This document shows, piece after piece, positions 51,501-60,684 of a DNA stretch of 64,000 bases. The position numbers were made by a program, and so were the translations under genes. The stretch is taken from positions 806,001 through 870,000 of the forward strand of contig JAXLUI010000002.1 in the NCBI GenBank assembly GCA_046329585.1. Reading direction: 5' to 3'. Source of the DNA: DLKC01 sp002478885. Lineage in GTDB: Bacteria; Bacteroidota; Bacteroidia; Chitinophagales; Chitinophagaceae. The stretch's first letter is position 1; every line of letters starts with the position of its first letter. The notes beneath the pieces were generated by a model, which saw only the letters and a program-made list of their open reading frames with translations, was not told the DNA's origin and did not search any database.

Positions 51501-54500
51501 GGAGTATTTCCGGCTGTGCACGCAATTGCTTGTTTGCATAAATGACCGAACCCGCAAGTTTTCCATATAATTGCGCGTCAGCCTCCGAAGCATTGATCTG
51601 CCGCAACACAACCTGGCTATGTGTCCACGATAATTCAAACGCACGGTCTCTTAAATGGCGGTCCTGGTATTTGTCAATAAGACTCTGGCAGGAATCTCTT
51701 GACCCGGCAATGCCAAGCATCATGTCCAGCATGATGGTTTCATCTTCTTCAAGTGTAATGTTATACCGCACAGATACGATCGGGTCAAGTACAGACCCCC
51801 CGGTATTGGTAAGCGGTTTTTTACTGTTCATCACCACCGGCTGCTGTATGGAATTACCCCGGCCAATAAAAACATTCCTGTCGGTCTCATAAGAAACTTC
51901 GATCGGCTTTCTATTGTTCAGCTTCATCAGGTGAAACATCCATGGCTGTTGTTCTTCTTTCGAACGGGGCCTCCGTGTGCAAAGGATCGCATGCTGGTCC
52001 TGCAGAATTTCAGTTTCAATAAAAAGATTGCTGAACGCAGGATGTGCTGCATCGGCTAAAGGGTGGGCCAGCACCACCTCGGCATAACTGGTAACATCTA
52101 TCGCTCTTTTACCGCCAGCTTTGTTGGTAATCATTATTCGCCTGATCTCAATATCATCTTCAGGGGAGACGATAATTTCAGTATGTGTTTCAATGTCATT
52201 GTCCAGGCGACGAAACTCGGCCCTGCCCTGTGAAAAAACGGCTTCGTATTTTTTTGCTTCCGTTAATGTTGGCTGCTGGGCAGTTGACCACGTAACATTG
52301 GTTTTAAGGTCGCGGATAAAACAAAATACACCCCAGTTATCACAGGTAGCATCTTCACGCCATCTCGTTACCGAAAGATCTTTCCATTTGCTGTATCCCC
52401 CGCCGGCATTGGTAACCATTACATGATAATTCCCGTTGGAAAGAAGCTGCAATTCAGGTGTAATTGTATCAGGTCTGTCAATCACCCTCATTTTCGAAAC
52501 GGTCGGCGAAGTCGTTATCTCTGCAACATTGGCCGAGCCGGAGTAAAAAGTACCGGCCTTTGGAATTTGTTCCTGCAGCAACAATAACGTTGCCTGGAAC
52601 CTAAGCTCTGCCTCAAATCTTTTTTGCATAGGTTGGTTAAGAAGCAAATAGGCAAGCGAAAGAAAGCTCATGCCTAAATGATGCGCCATATATGTTTGAA
52701 TAAGTATTTGGCGCTGCCCTCTCGGCAAACGGGAGGCAGTAAAATCAACCGATTCAAAAAAGCCATATTTGCCCTCATAGCCATCTTCACTTAGCCTTTC
52801 AAGATTATTGCAGGAAGCATCGGGATCTATCATTAACGCAAGTGCCGAGGCGTAAGGCGCTACAACAAGATCATCCATCAAACCGCGCTTGAACCCAAGT
52901 CCCGGAACGCCAAAAGCACGATATTGATAATTCAGATTAGCATCGACTACATTATAACAGGATTCTGAAATCCCCCATGGCACGTTGAACTGCCTGCCGT
53001 AATCAATTTGCCTTTTTACTACGCCTTTTCCTGTCTGATCCAGCAATGTGTTATCATAAGATGGCATAACAAGATCGGGCATCAGGTATTCAAACATGGA
53101 GCCGCTCCAGGAAAGCAACACCGGCGTGCCTGCGGCGTTTGTAAGTCGTCTCCCCAATGCAAACCAGTTCTCCTGCGGAACTTTGCCTTGTGCAATGGCA
53201 ACAAAAGAAGCAAGCCTCGCCTCGGAAGCAAGAAGATCATAAAAACTTCCGTCGCGCCGGTGGTCTTCAACATTATAACCAATAGCAATGAGGTGCTGTG
53301 ATTCATCATACAAAAAATTGTATTCCATGTTGGAAAATGTTTCGCACAGTGCCACCAGTTCATACAATGTCTGCAATTTCTTCTTTGCTTCGGCACTCGC
53401 CGCTGCCATCCTTTCCTGCAGTTGCATTAACCATTCATCCGTTTTAATATCGTGCCCGTAACCGGGAGTTATCGCATCGAAATCTAGTGCTAGCTGTCCG
53501 GCAACAGTGGCAAGGTCGCGCAGTTGTCTGAACAATTCCGTTTTGCTGACACTTTCCGGGATAACGGTCATGTCTGCCCAAGGAGCCAACAATTTCAACG
53601 CTTCAATAGCCGCCTCTATCTGCTGATCCATCCTTTCCAGCCACCAACACAATTCCTTGTTGCTTGTACAATCGATATTATCCTTTATGGCAAGGAACTG
53701 GTTATACAATGAAGTAATGTGGCCGTATATTTCTATTGGATCGTCAGGACCTTTTTCGGCGGCTGCTTCCAATACCGTCTTTAAGGAAGAGAACAGTTCT
53801 TTTTCGTTTGGCTTTAGCAACTCATCAATGATAATGGCGACATCGAACAAACCCGACATTATTTTTTTGTACGTAAATTTTTCAGTCGATAGGGTGGCCA
53901 GGCCTTGTTTAAGCGTAAGCAGGTGGCCCGCAAGATTGCCGCTGTCTACGGATGATATATATTTTGGCAGCAATGGCTGAAGGGTAACCGTGTCGTACCA
54001 GTTATAAAAATGGCCGGCATACCTTTCCATTCTTTGCATGGATCGCATGCTGTTTAATGTTCGATCGATCAGTTGTGATGCGGTGATATATCCGAAATCG
54101 TATGCGGCCAGGTTGGCCAGCAGGCAAAGACCGATATTCGTGGGTGATGTGCGATGCGCAAGAATGGTAATCGGGTGCAGTTGAAAATTATCAGGTGGCA
54201 ACCAGTTGTCTTCGGGACCTAAAAAATTTTCAAAAAATCCCCAGGTTTTCCTGGATATTTTTCGCAAAAAATAAATTTGCCGGTGATTTAGTTTAGTCTT
54301 GCCGGAATCCAGTGGCCGGCTTAGCCACCATACAATTGCCGGTGATAATATCCATACGAGCAAAAAAAGCAGCGCAATAAACAAAACAAATGGACTGTAT
54401 AGCACCAGGTAAGTAAGAACACTAAGGGAAACAACAGGCACAATCCACATCGAAACATAAACCGAAAACAGGTTTTTATATTCACTGCTCTGATCAAAGC

Positions 54501-57318
54501 CATAAGGATTCCATTCCAGGAGTTTTCTTTTTGTTATCAGCATACGCCAGCCCGTTCTAAGGATGGCGTCCAGGCTTATGAACGCCTCATACGGCAAGCA
54601 AACCAGTGTAAACACAGCCTGCAAAATATTCCGGTAGATCGCTTCGGCAGAATTTTTAAAATGATGTCTTAAACGGGTATCATCAGGTTTTCTGATAAGA
54701 TCCCAACCGGAAGCAATCAGCGAGGGAAATAGTACAATTGCAGTAACACATATAGTCCAGAACCACGGTGCACCCAGGCCGGTCCAACCACTCACCAGCA
54801 ACACTAGAAGGACTATAGGTACAAGGCTGCGCCGCAGGTTATCAAATATTTTCCAGCGCGACAATGCAGATACAGGATTTCGGCTTAACCGCCGTTCAAA
54901 ATCAGGCACAAATGGTAAAAACCAATTGGCTATCTGCCAGTCACCACGGATCCACCGGTGGCGCCTGTTCATATCAACCCGGTAGCGCGAGGGGTATTCC
55001 TCATAAAGCTGCACATCACTTGCAAACGCACATCGCGTATACGCACCTTCGAGCAGGTCATGGCTTAATATTTTATTTTCTGGAAACCTGTTACCCAATA
55101 TCTTTTCAAACACATCCACAGCATAAATCCCCTTTCCTATAAATGATCCCTCGCCAAACAAATCCTGGTACACATTGGAGGTAATACGCGTATATGGATC
55201 TATGCCCGAGTCATTCTCGTGCATACGGGTATAACGAGATCGCTCCGCGCCATGCAGACTAATCGCTATGCGCGGCTGAATAATGCCATAGCCATCGACA
55301 ATCCTTTGTTGCTTTTCGTTATAGAGGGCCTGATTGAGCGGGTGTGCCATTATCCCGACAAGTTTCCACGCTGAATCACGCGGCAGCTGCGTATCCGCAT
55401 CCAGGGTAATAACATATTTTACATTGGAATATACCCTTTCTTCCCCCACAATTAACGAAAATCCCTGTTTAACATTTTTTTTTATCAGCCTGTTCAGTTC
55501 TGCAAGTTTGCCCCGCTTGCGCTCCCATCCCATCCACACACCCTCTTTTATATTCCATACCCTGGGCCGTTGAAAAAGAAAAAACAAATCATTGAATTTC
55601 CTGCCGTATTTAGTATTCAGGTCAACAATTCCTTTTAGTGCGAGATTGACCAGATCCTCGTCGTCTGGTGCTGTTGCCGTTTTAGAATCCCTGTAATCGG
55701 TGAGCAGGGCAAAAAAAAGTCTTGGATCACTGTTGGCAAGATAGCGCACTTCAAGGTCATCGATCAGTTGCTCGACCTGCCTGGCATTTACAAGCATGGC
55801 CGGCACTACCACCATTGTTTGACAGTCATTAGGTATACCCGTAGAATAGTCCATCCTTGGCAGTTGTAGGGGCGCTACAAGAATAGTGGTAATCCAGTTA
55901 ATGATGGCAATAGCAAACTGGCTTGAAGCTATGAGCAGCATCAACAGCAAAAACGGCACCCAGCCAGGTTGCAGGCCATCATTGCTCGCTTTCGCATACA
56001 AGAGAAAAGTAAGCGTCAGCGTTAACAAAAAGCTGCCGGCAACATAAAAAGCCGCCCTGTACCTGCGCAGGAATTTCTTCACAGTTTGCTGTTTCGCCGA
56101 TGGATTTATCACCCGTTTTTCTGTTTCAACACATCCTTTTCCTATGAGGTAATAGCCCACATGCGCTTTTCGCAAATCACCCGGGTCTTTTAAAGCGCTT
56201 TGCTTTGCCAGATCAATAGCGATGGTTGCTACCTGGCTTTCTGAAAAAGCAGATTGCTTCGCGATTTTTTCGACAACGTGGCGGTAACTATCCCTTGTGT
56301 AAAAGTCCATCTTACTATAGGTACCATGCGGGTCTCCGCGCAACGTTTGTTCAACAACACTCATCGTTTCTACGAATTCCCGCCAGTCCATTTTCGCCAG
56401 GAAGCGCAGACTGTTAATGCTGTTACTCATCGAAACCTGGTTGGCAGCCTGCTGTTGGTTCTCGAAAAGCATCATTAAGCTAATGTTTGAACCTTTCTCA
56501 GCAAGGTGCTGATCCAGCCATGACAGCGCCAATGAAATTTCGGACCCCTTCCATTGAAGGCGTTGGGCAAGCGGTGAAACAAATGCACTAACCATAGGCG
56601 GATTGGAACGCGCCATATCTGCGATGATCAGCACAATGTCTTTTGGGTCGTTCTCGGCAACCTGGAGCATTTTATCGGCCCAATAATTTGCAAGTTTTTC
56701 GTCAATACGGTCGATGGCAATTCTCGCCGCCACCCGCCGCAGGTTTTCAAGTAATGCCAGGCGAAGCATAATGGGTATCGCCCAAAGCTCCCCGATAGTG
56801 AGCGCATTATTTTTTTGATAGGCGTCAATATAATTGCTGAGGCTGCCAATATCAACATGTCCGTCGCTGTGTGAAATTATTTCGAGGGCAATATCATACA
56901 CACGCGGAAGTCCTGCAGAAGCGCCGTCTGTAAGCCTTGGCAACCCCTTGCTATATCCTTTGGGTAAATATCGCTTGCCGGTATTGATCTGCTCTTCAAC
57001 CAGATAAAAGTTATCAAGCAGCCATTCTCCGGCCGGGCTTATTCTTTGCTTTTCTTTTACTGCATCCTGCAACAGTTCCGAAACCCTAATCAACACCTCC
57101 TCGTTTTCTGACAACCTTTTTAATAATTGCTCCGGGGCCTTGTCGTAATCAAGCCGGTGAACAGAAGCCAGCGATTCAGCGTGTTGACGCATCTGTTCTT
57201 TCGTATATAATTCAGAACGTAGCGGAGGAGTTTCATCTGCCTCTTTCCGCGAAAAAGATTCCTTCTGAAAATAAACCCTGAGATGGTAAAATAAATCATC
57301 AAATGTATTGGCCTTCAT
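48586..57318 (-). CDS. Cyclic beta-1,2-glucan synthase (NdvB/ChvB-like)
   Basis: 2910 residues. In order: an N-terminal soluble region (1-420), two membrane helices about 425-475, a GT84-type glycosyltransferase domain about 490-790 with a DAD metal site near 639 (TLDADTQLPRD), further membrane helices about 830-1020, a glycoamylase-like domain about 1230-1500, and a C-terminal GH94-type phosphorylase region (about 1560-2890) with GRGVRTHCSDDFLWLP and the catalytic IGSGDWNDGMN near 2574. This is the full layout of enzymes making periplasmic cyclic glucans for osmoadaptation. It is the largest gene in the window and monocistronic. Confidence 0.92.
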   Translation of the reverse strand: MKANTFDDLFYHLRVYFQKESFSRKEADETPPLRSELYTKEQMRQHAESLASVHRLDYDKAPEQLLKRLSENEEVLIRVSELLQDAVKEKQRISPAGEWLLDNFYLVEEQINTGKRYLPKGYSKGLPRLTDGASAGLPRVYDIALEIISHSDGHVDIGSLSNYIDAYQKNNALTIGELWAIPIMLRLALLENLRRVAARIAIDRIDEKLANYWADKMLQVAENDPKDIVLIIADMARSNPPMVSAFVSPLAQRLQWKGSEISLALSWLDQHLAEKGSNISLMMLFENQQQAANQVSMSNSINSLRFLAKMDWREFVETMSVVEQTLRGDPHGTYSKMDFYTRDSYRHVVEKIAKQSAFSESQVATIAIDLAKQSALKDPGDLRKAHVGYYLIGKGCVETEKRVINPSAKQQTVKKFLRRYRAAFYVAGSFLLTLTLTFLLYAKASNDGLQPGWVPFLLLMLLIASSQFAIAIINWITTILVAPLQLPRMDYSTGIPNDCQTMVVVPAMLVNARQVEQLIDDLEVRYLANSDPRLFFALLTDYRDSKTATAPDDEDLVNLALKGIVDLNTKYGRKFNDLFFLFQRPRVWNIKEGVWMGWERKRGKLAELNRLIKKNVKQGFSLIVGEERVYSNVKYVITLDADTQLPRDSAWKLVGIMAHPLNQALYNEKQQRIVDGYGIIQPRIAISLHGAERSRYTRMHENDSGIDPYTRITSNVYQDLFGEGSFIGKGIYAVDVFEKILGNRFPENKILSHDLLEGAYTRCAFASDVQLYEEYPSRYRVDMNRRHRWIRGDWQIANWFLPFVPDFERRLSRNPVSALSRWKIFDNLRRSLVPIVLLVLLVSGWTGLGAPWFWTICVTAIVLFPSLIASGWDLIRKPDDTRLRHHFKNSAEAIYRNILQAVFTLVCLPYEAFISLDAILRTGWRMLITKRKLLEWNPYGFDQSSEYKNLFSVYVSMWIVPVVSLSVLTYLVLYSPFVLFIALLFLLVWILSPAIVWWLSRPLDSGKTKLNHRQIYFLRKISRKTWGFFENFLGPEDNWLPPDNFQLHPITILAHRTSPTNIGLCLLANLAAYDFGYITASQLIDRTLNSMRSMQRMERYAGHFYNWYDTVTLQPLLPKYISSVDSGNLAGHLLTLKQGLATLSTEKFTYKKIMSGLFDVAIIIDELLKPNEKELFSSLKTVLEAAAEKGPDDPIEIYGHITSLYNQFLAIKDNIDCTSNKELCWWLERMDQQIEAAIEALKLLAPWADMTVIPESVSKTELFRQLRDLATVAGQLALDFDAITPGYGHDIKTDEWLMQLQERMAAASAEAKKKLQTLYELVALCETFSNMEYNFLYDESQHLIAIGYNVEDHRRDGSFYDLLASEARLASFVAIAQGKVPQENWFALGRRLTNAAGTPVLLSWSGSMFEYLMPDLVMPSYDNTLLDQTGKGVVKRQIDYGRQFNVPWGISESCYNVVDANLNYQYRAFGVPGLGFKRGLMDDLVVAPYASALALMIDPDASCNNLERLSEDGYEGKYGFFESVDFTASRLPRGQRQILIQTYMAHHLGMSFLSLAYLLLNQPMQKRFEAELRFQATLLLLQEQIPKAGTFYSGSANVAEITTSPTVSKMRVIDRPDTITPELQLLSNGNYHVMVTNAGGGYSKWKDLSVTRWREDATCDNWGVFCFIRDLKTNVTWSTAQQPTLTEAKKYEAVFSQGRAEFRRLDNDIETHTEIIVSPEDDIEIRRIMITNKAGGKRAIDVTSYAEVVLAHPLADAAHPAFSNLFIETEILQDQHAILCTRRPRSKEEQQPWMFHLMKLNNRKPIEVSYETDRNVFIGRGNSIQQPVVMNSKKPLTNTGGSVLDPIVSVRYNITLEEDETIMLDMMLGIAGSRDSCQSLIDKYQDRHLRDRAFELSWTHSQVVLRQINASEADAQLYGKLAGSVIYANKQLRAQPEILLKNHRGQSALWSYSISGDLPIVLLQITASESMNLVKQLIQARAYWQLKGLAVDLFIWNEDQSGYRQVMQDQIQSLIVAGSTFNSADSRGGIFVRPADQISAEDRILLQTVARVIISDKQGSLLNQLNKKASTRSSINNLTPLPVVPFNEPAFIHPELTFNNSLGGFSNQGHEYVIVTDGRSTPAPWANIIANKNFGTVISERGSAYTWFENAHEFRLTPWDNDPVTDSGGEAFYLRDEKTGYCWSPMPFPVQGNTAYVTKHGFGYSVFEHSETGIVSDALIFTDTEQPIKFVIINIHNTSGRERKISLTGYSEWVLGDLRSKSAMHVVTDHDNNTGALIACNPYNFEFEHRVAFFDTDEANKTFTADRAEFIGRNNSLKNPAAMKQAWLSGKYGAGLDSCAAMQVSFTLYHDEKKQIVFRMGAAVDKGEAIKLITQFKGAEAAMNALESVHRLWRKTLSAIQLETPDKALNLVSNGWLLYQTIACRLWARSGFYQSGGAYGFRDQLQDVLAVLYTDAGLARAQIIRSASRQFKEGDVQHWWHPPLGRGVRTHCSDDFLWLPFVTAKYVLITGDHSILAESVSFLEGRLVNPNEESYYDLPNIAAEKANLYEHCKRAIDFGCRFGEHGLPLIGSGDWNDGMNMVGKDGKGESVWLAFFLYDVLQKFTGIARLQYDEAFAGLCEHRAVDLEKNISSSAWDGNWYLRAFFDDGTALGSSKNEECKIDSIAQSWSVLSGAGEQTRSQVAMDSVYKFLVRKSDQLIQLLDPPFNHSNIEPGYIKGYVPGVRENGGQYTHAAIWTVMAFAKMGDTRRTWELLQMLNPVNHGKDEASIARYKTEPYVVAADVYGFAPHTGRGGWTWYTGSAGWFYQLITESFIGLQKNGNKLGFVPCVPEEWSSFKVHYRFGGSMYHINFVRSVNTSEAIKIEADGISISEKFLTLNDDQAEHYVTVYFNTAKISSTRKSDLSAALNK

Positions 57319-57728
57319 ATGGCAGCTTTTTATGCTTCAATAACTTTAGGCTGGCAGATATATTAAAACAGCCGGCCGCTGTTTGCAGGTCGTAACACCA
57401 AGACAGATATTATGCCAGACGAAATGCGCCTTATATAGTGACAGCCGCTATTTTATGTTATGGAGGCATGCGATAGAACCTGCGTAATCAATGTTGAACA
57501 GTTGAAAATCAAAATAATTTTGATGCCGAGGAAAAATTCCGTTTACTTTGTAAAACACTCAACAAAATTTATTCTTTACCCCACTTTGAAATTTTCTGCA
57601 GTTGTTGAGTTGATTGATACATCTTTTTAATAATCCTTTTTTTAACGTGCAGTTATTGATGTTAATGCCAGCCTTATTGCGCGCTGGATTAAGAGGCAAC
57701 TTGTTTTCAAAAACTTATAAAAACCTTT
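57319..57728. other. Divergent intergenic region upstream of glucan synthase
   Basis: About 410 bases. Contains one well-formed Bacteroidota promoter on the plus strand (57494-57522). For the glucan synthase itself I found no convincing promoter. No repeat core or RNA gene. Confidence 0.5.
57494..57522 (+). promoter_or_regulatory. Candidate Bacteroidota housekeeping promoter
   Basis: TTG at 57494-57496, 18-base spacer, TAATTTTG at 57515-57522, matching the TTG-N17-23-TANNTTTG consensus exactly. It would start a transcript near 57529, giving a ~200-base leader before ATG 57729. Confidence 0.5.
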
Positions 57729-58022
57729 ATGACCGTAAAAATTTTATGCAACAACAAAAAAATATCCGGAAAAGTAGTTTACAATTTTCAGGCCGCTTCT
57801 GATATCATCCTGGTAGAACTGGATGGAGACGGGGTTGGGGAAATCGGGAAAGATATTCTCCTTTATTGGGATGAATACATAGAAAAGTGGTGCTGTGAAC
57901 AAACTATTGAAGAAAAATTTCCCGGTGTATTAGCGCAGTTAATGGAAAACCTGGCAACAGTTTTTAAGGACCGCTTGCTCTATTTATCGAAAAACACCGC
58001 GCCGGCCGCTAACAACCGGTAA
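57729..58022 (+). CDS. Unknown small protein (97 aa)
   Basis: 97 residues. A short N-terminal beta-type segment (MTVKILCNNKKISGKVVYNFQ) leads to IILVELDGDGVGEIGKDILLYWDEYIEKW and a C-terminal helix. The DGDGVGEIGKDI piece recalls a loop, possibly metal binding, but is too short to assign. No family recognised; a clean promoter lies 200 bases upstream. Confidence 0.55.
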   Translation: MTVKILCNNKKISGKVVYNFQAASDIILVELDGDGVGEIGKDILLYWDEYIEKWCCEQTIEEKFPGVLAQLMENLATVFKDRLLYLSKNTAPAANNR

Positions 58023-58309
58023 CACCATTCCGCTCCCTCAGAAAACACTTCTCTTTTTTCAGCCCTAAACGTTTTTATTGCTTTACTAAAGCACGTGCGC
58101 GACACAATCTTTCAATGCTATGCAAAAGATGAATCACAGGATTGGCTAATCATTTAACCATCCAGGCAAGAGTTATACGGAACCAACGGATCAACTAAAT
58201 GAAAATATGAATTTTTTATGCATCATGCTGTATAACAACAATACTTCAGCGTTCTGTCCATGGCATTCAAATGATTTTACAAAACAAGGTTTAAACAGCT
58301 GGTATTGAA

Positions 58310-58350
58310 TTAAAGAACAGGAGTGCGACGCAACAGTTGATGCCATAAGC
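58310..58350 (-). repeat. Dispersed repeat, single arm
   Basis: ACAGGAGTGCGACGCAAC at 58317-58334 followed by GTTGATGCCATAA. It is 295 bp past the nearest plus-strand stop and oriented opposite to that gene, one of three exceptions to the usual orientation. Confidence 0.7.
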
Positions 58351-58465
58351 AACAATGACCGGCTTACAAATTTTCAAATGGCACGAAAAAACTTCAATTG
58401 CAACTCCGGCGCCCGCTCGCCTTACTTACCTGTGCCGTTTTAATTTCAAAAGCATATAAACAAAA

Positions 58466-58481
58466 TGGCACACTCTTAGCC
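58466..58481 (+). promoter_or_regulatory. Sigma-54 promoter candidate
   Basis: TGGCACACTCTTAGCC: TGGCAC intact, GC exactly 12 bases after GG; the -12 part is TAGCC rather than TTGCA. The start of transcription would be ~25 bases before ATG 58516. Confidence 0.5.
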
Positions 58482-58515
58482 TATAGTCCTGTAAAAAGAT
58501 TTGAGTGTGGCAGAA

Positions 58516-59142
58516 ATGAACAGAACGGCTTCCCATCCGTATACCGTAGTGAAAAACAAAACATCATCGCGCATTAAATGTATCGACGAAACGCATGCAG
58601 ATTTCTTATTTACCAAAGCTGTCCAGCGACTGCTCGATGTAAACAACTGGCAGCATTACAGCGGTAAAATGAGTTGCCGGTTTCATCTAACCGATAATGC
58701 AGGAATACACATCAACCAGTTTGCAGAAGAAGGAAACATTATAAGAATTGACATACCAGGCATCCACGCCAAACCAGGCAAAGGATACGAATGGGTAACG
58801 ATTGACAGGATCGCCTATCATGAAAGAGAAGCCGGCGAAATGCTGTTTCTGCTAAAAGTGAAACCTCCCCGAAAGCCCTCAAAGAACTGGGGTAAAACAA
58901 CACTGTTCTTTAATACACATGCCAGCTCAACCTTTGTAATCACCCGGCTGAACCTGGAAATTACCTGCAGTGTAATAAGAAAAAATGAAAAATCTGAAAA
59001 GCCGCCAATAGGTTTCTTTCAAAAGATCCGTGCATTTTTCAAAACATTAATCACGCGGCTGCTGCTCTCCAAATTGCAATGGAAACTTTTGACGAGAGGC
59101 GTGTTGTGTTACTCAAATAAGGAAAAAGACCTGGTAAAATAG
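58516..59142 (+). CDS. Unknown protein, PilZ-like region possible
   Basis: 208 residues from ATG 58516; a TTG at 58501 and a GTG at 58507 are alternatives. The first 150 residues look like a beta-barrel-like domain (KMSCRFHLTDNAGIHINQF, RIDIPGIHAKPGKGYEWVTIDRIAYHE) and the rest is a basic, partly hydrophobic helix (FFQKIRAFFKTLITRLLLSKLQWKLL). A PilZ or split-barrel fold is possible, but I see no signature. A sigma-54 motif lies just upstream. Confidence 0.55.
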   Translation: MNRTASHPYTVVKNKTSSRIKCIDETHADFLFTKAVQRLLDVNNWQHYSGKMSCRFHLTDNAGIHINQFAEEGNIIRIDIPGIHAKPGKGYEWVTIDRIAYHEREAGEMLFLLKVKPPRKPSKNWGKTTLFFNTHASSTFVITRLNLEITCSVIRKNEKSEKPPIGFFQKIRAFFKTLITRLLLSKLQWKLLTRGVLCYSNKEKDLVK

Positions 59143-59178
59143 TAGCTACCAAACTGCATTTACTAACTCTTCAATTTA

Positions 59179-60033
59179 TTACGAATTTACAATACTGCCT
59201 CCATTGGGGTGCAGCACCTGGCCCGTAACAAAAACCGAATCTTCACAAGCAAGAAAAACATAGCAGGGCGCTATTTCAAAGGGCTGTGCAGGCCTCTTAT
59301 ACATCGTGTCTTTTCCAAATTTTGCAACTTCGGCTGCGGAAAAAGACGAAGGTATCAATGGCGTCCAGACAGGACCTGGAGCAACCGCGTTAACCCTTAT
59401 TTCTCTGTCCCTGAGCAGTTGGGATAAACTTCTCGTGAACGACACAATCGCACCTTTTGTGGACGAATAATCAATCAGTTCCGGTTTGCCCTTATAAGCA
59501 GTGACAGAGGCGGTATTAATAATACAACTGCCGCTTTGCATATGGGGTAAAGCATGTTTAACAATATAAAACTGCGAGAATATGTTAATCCGGAAAGTTT
59601 GCTCTAACTGATCTTCTGAAATATCCTCCACAGTTTTTTGCGGGTACTGTACTGCCGCATTGTTTACCAGTATATCAATGCGGCTAAATTTCGCCACCAC
59701 TTTTTCGATAATAGCCGCACAGTTGCTTTCCTTGGAAATATCTTCCGCGATAAGCAAAGCCTTTCTGCCGTACGTTTTTACAATGGCTGCAGTCTCCTTC
59801 GCGTCATCATGTTCATTAAGATAAACAATGATCACCTCGGCGCCTTCTTTAGCAAAACTGGTGGCTACTGCCCTTCCTATGCCGCTGTCGCCGCCGGTAA
59901 TCAGGGCTACTTTCCCTTTTAACTTTCCGCAGCCCTTTTTATGATTATCATATATAGGAGCGGGATTCATCCCGGCTTCCTTTCCGGGTTGTGTATGTTG
60001 ATGCTGAGAAGGAAGTGTTTGCTCACTTTTCAT
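59179..60033 (-). CDS. SDR oxidoreductase, general-stress type (YghA-like)
   Basis: 284 residues. An extended N-terminus (TLPSQHQHTQPGKEAGMNPAP) typical of the YghA/GSP39 group precedes a Rossmann fold with TGGDSGIGRA (NAD(P)-binding), NNAAVQYP, and catalytic Tyr/Lys in YSSTKGA; Ser in the NTASVTAY segment. C-terminal GGSIVNS. NAD(P)-dependent aldehyde/alcohol oxidoreductase of stress loci; substrate unknown. Confidence 0.9.
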   Translation of the reverse strand: MKSEQTLPSQHQHTQPGKEAGMNPAPIYDNHKKGCGKLKGKVALITGGDSGIGRAVATSFAKEGAEVIIVYLNEHDDAKETAAIVKTYGRKALLIAEDISKESNCAAIIEKVVAKFSRIDILVNNAAVQYPQKTVEDISEDQLEQTFRINIFSQFYIVKHALPHMQSGSCIINTASVTAYKGKPELIDYSSTKGAIVSFTRSLSQLLRDREIRVNAVAPGPVWTPLIPSSFSAAEVAKFGKDTMYKRPAQPFEIAPCYVFLACEDSVFVTGQVLHPNGGSIVNS

Positions 60034-60095
60034 TTACGCAAAGTTTAAATGCGGTTATCCAAATCAACATCCGGGAGCACCCGGAAACGTTGCCT

Positions 60096-60362
60096 TCATT
60101 CCTCTTCGGTCGTAGTTATTTCGGTTTTAATGCCATTGTCTTTTCTGATGCTGCGGGTGGTTCTGCGACTGCCGGAGGGTATCATAAAAAGCAACAACAC
60201 CACGCCGATTATTACTGCTATCACCCAGTTTCTTTCTATCCACGTTCCGGCGTTTTTAGGGTCGATACCCGCTACATCCTGTGCCTTTGCATCTAAGAAC
60301 AAGCAAAGACATATTGCCTGGAAAGCAATGGCTTTCATCGTGTACTGTCTACAATCTTTCAT
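60096..60362 (-). CDS. Small exported membrane protein, unknown
   Basis: 88 residues from ATG 60362 (or 80 from the Met at 60338). A signal-like hydrophobic stretch (MKAIAFQAICLCLFLDAKA) is followed by DVAGIDPKNAGTWIERN, a membrane helix (WVIAVIIGVVLLLFMIPSG) and a basic then acidic cytosolic tail (RKDNGIKTEITTTEEE). No family recognised. Confidence 0.6.
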   Translation of the reverse strand: MKDCRQYTMKAIAFQAICLCLFLDAKAQDVAGIDPKNAGTWIERNWVIAVIIGVVLLLFMIPSGSRRTTRSIRKDNGIKTEITTTEEE

Positions 60363-60474
60363 AAAATATTTTTTTAAATTTTTACCTGTTATCGTTTTCG
60401 CTGGGAACATTTTTACATGCCTCAGCAATAAAAAAACTCTTTTGCAGGGTATTGTACTATATATGTTCTAAATA

Positions 60475-60684
60475 CTACCTAATTATCCGTCGCTCACCTC
60501 TTAGTACACTCAAGTCCGGTTTTCCGGCTGCTAAGGCCACAGCACTGCTTTTACCGTATTGTGCAGGCGAAGCATGTTGCTTGCCATCGTCGGATACCAC
60601 ATTTTTTAAAAGAGATTTATTGCTTGCTTTACTGGTGCTTACCGGTTGCAAATCTTGCTTGGCAGTCTTGTTATTTTTTTTCAT
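60475..60684 (-). CDS. Small basic protein, unknown
   Basis: 69 residues rich in Lys, Ser, Ala and Gln with a central QYGKSSAVALAAGKPDLSVLRG segment; likely disordered. No family recognised. It heads the minus-strand run 60684-59179. Confidence 0.4.
   Translation of the reverse strand: MKKNNKTAKQDLQPVSTSKASNKSLLKNVVSDDGKQHASPAQYGKSSAVALAAGKPDLSVLRGERRIIR

Larger units (their letters stand above)
58023..58515. other. Intergenic region with repeat and sigma-54 motif
   Basis: About 490 bases. Holds a degenerate repeat-like stretch near 58091-58115, a good repeat arm at 58317-58334 and a sigma-54 motif at 58466-58481. No gene. Confidence 0.5.
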
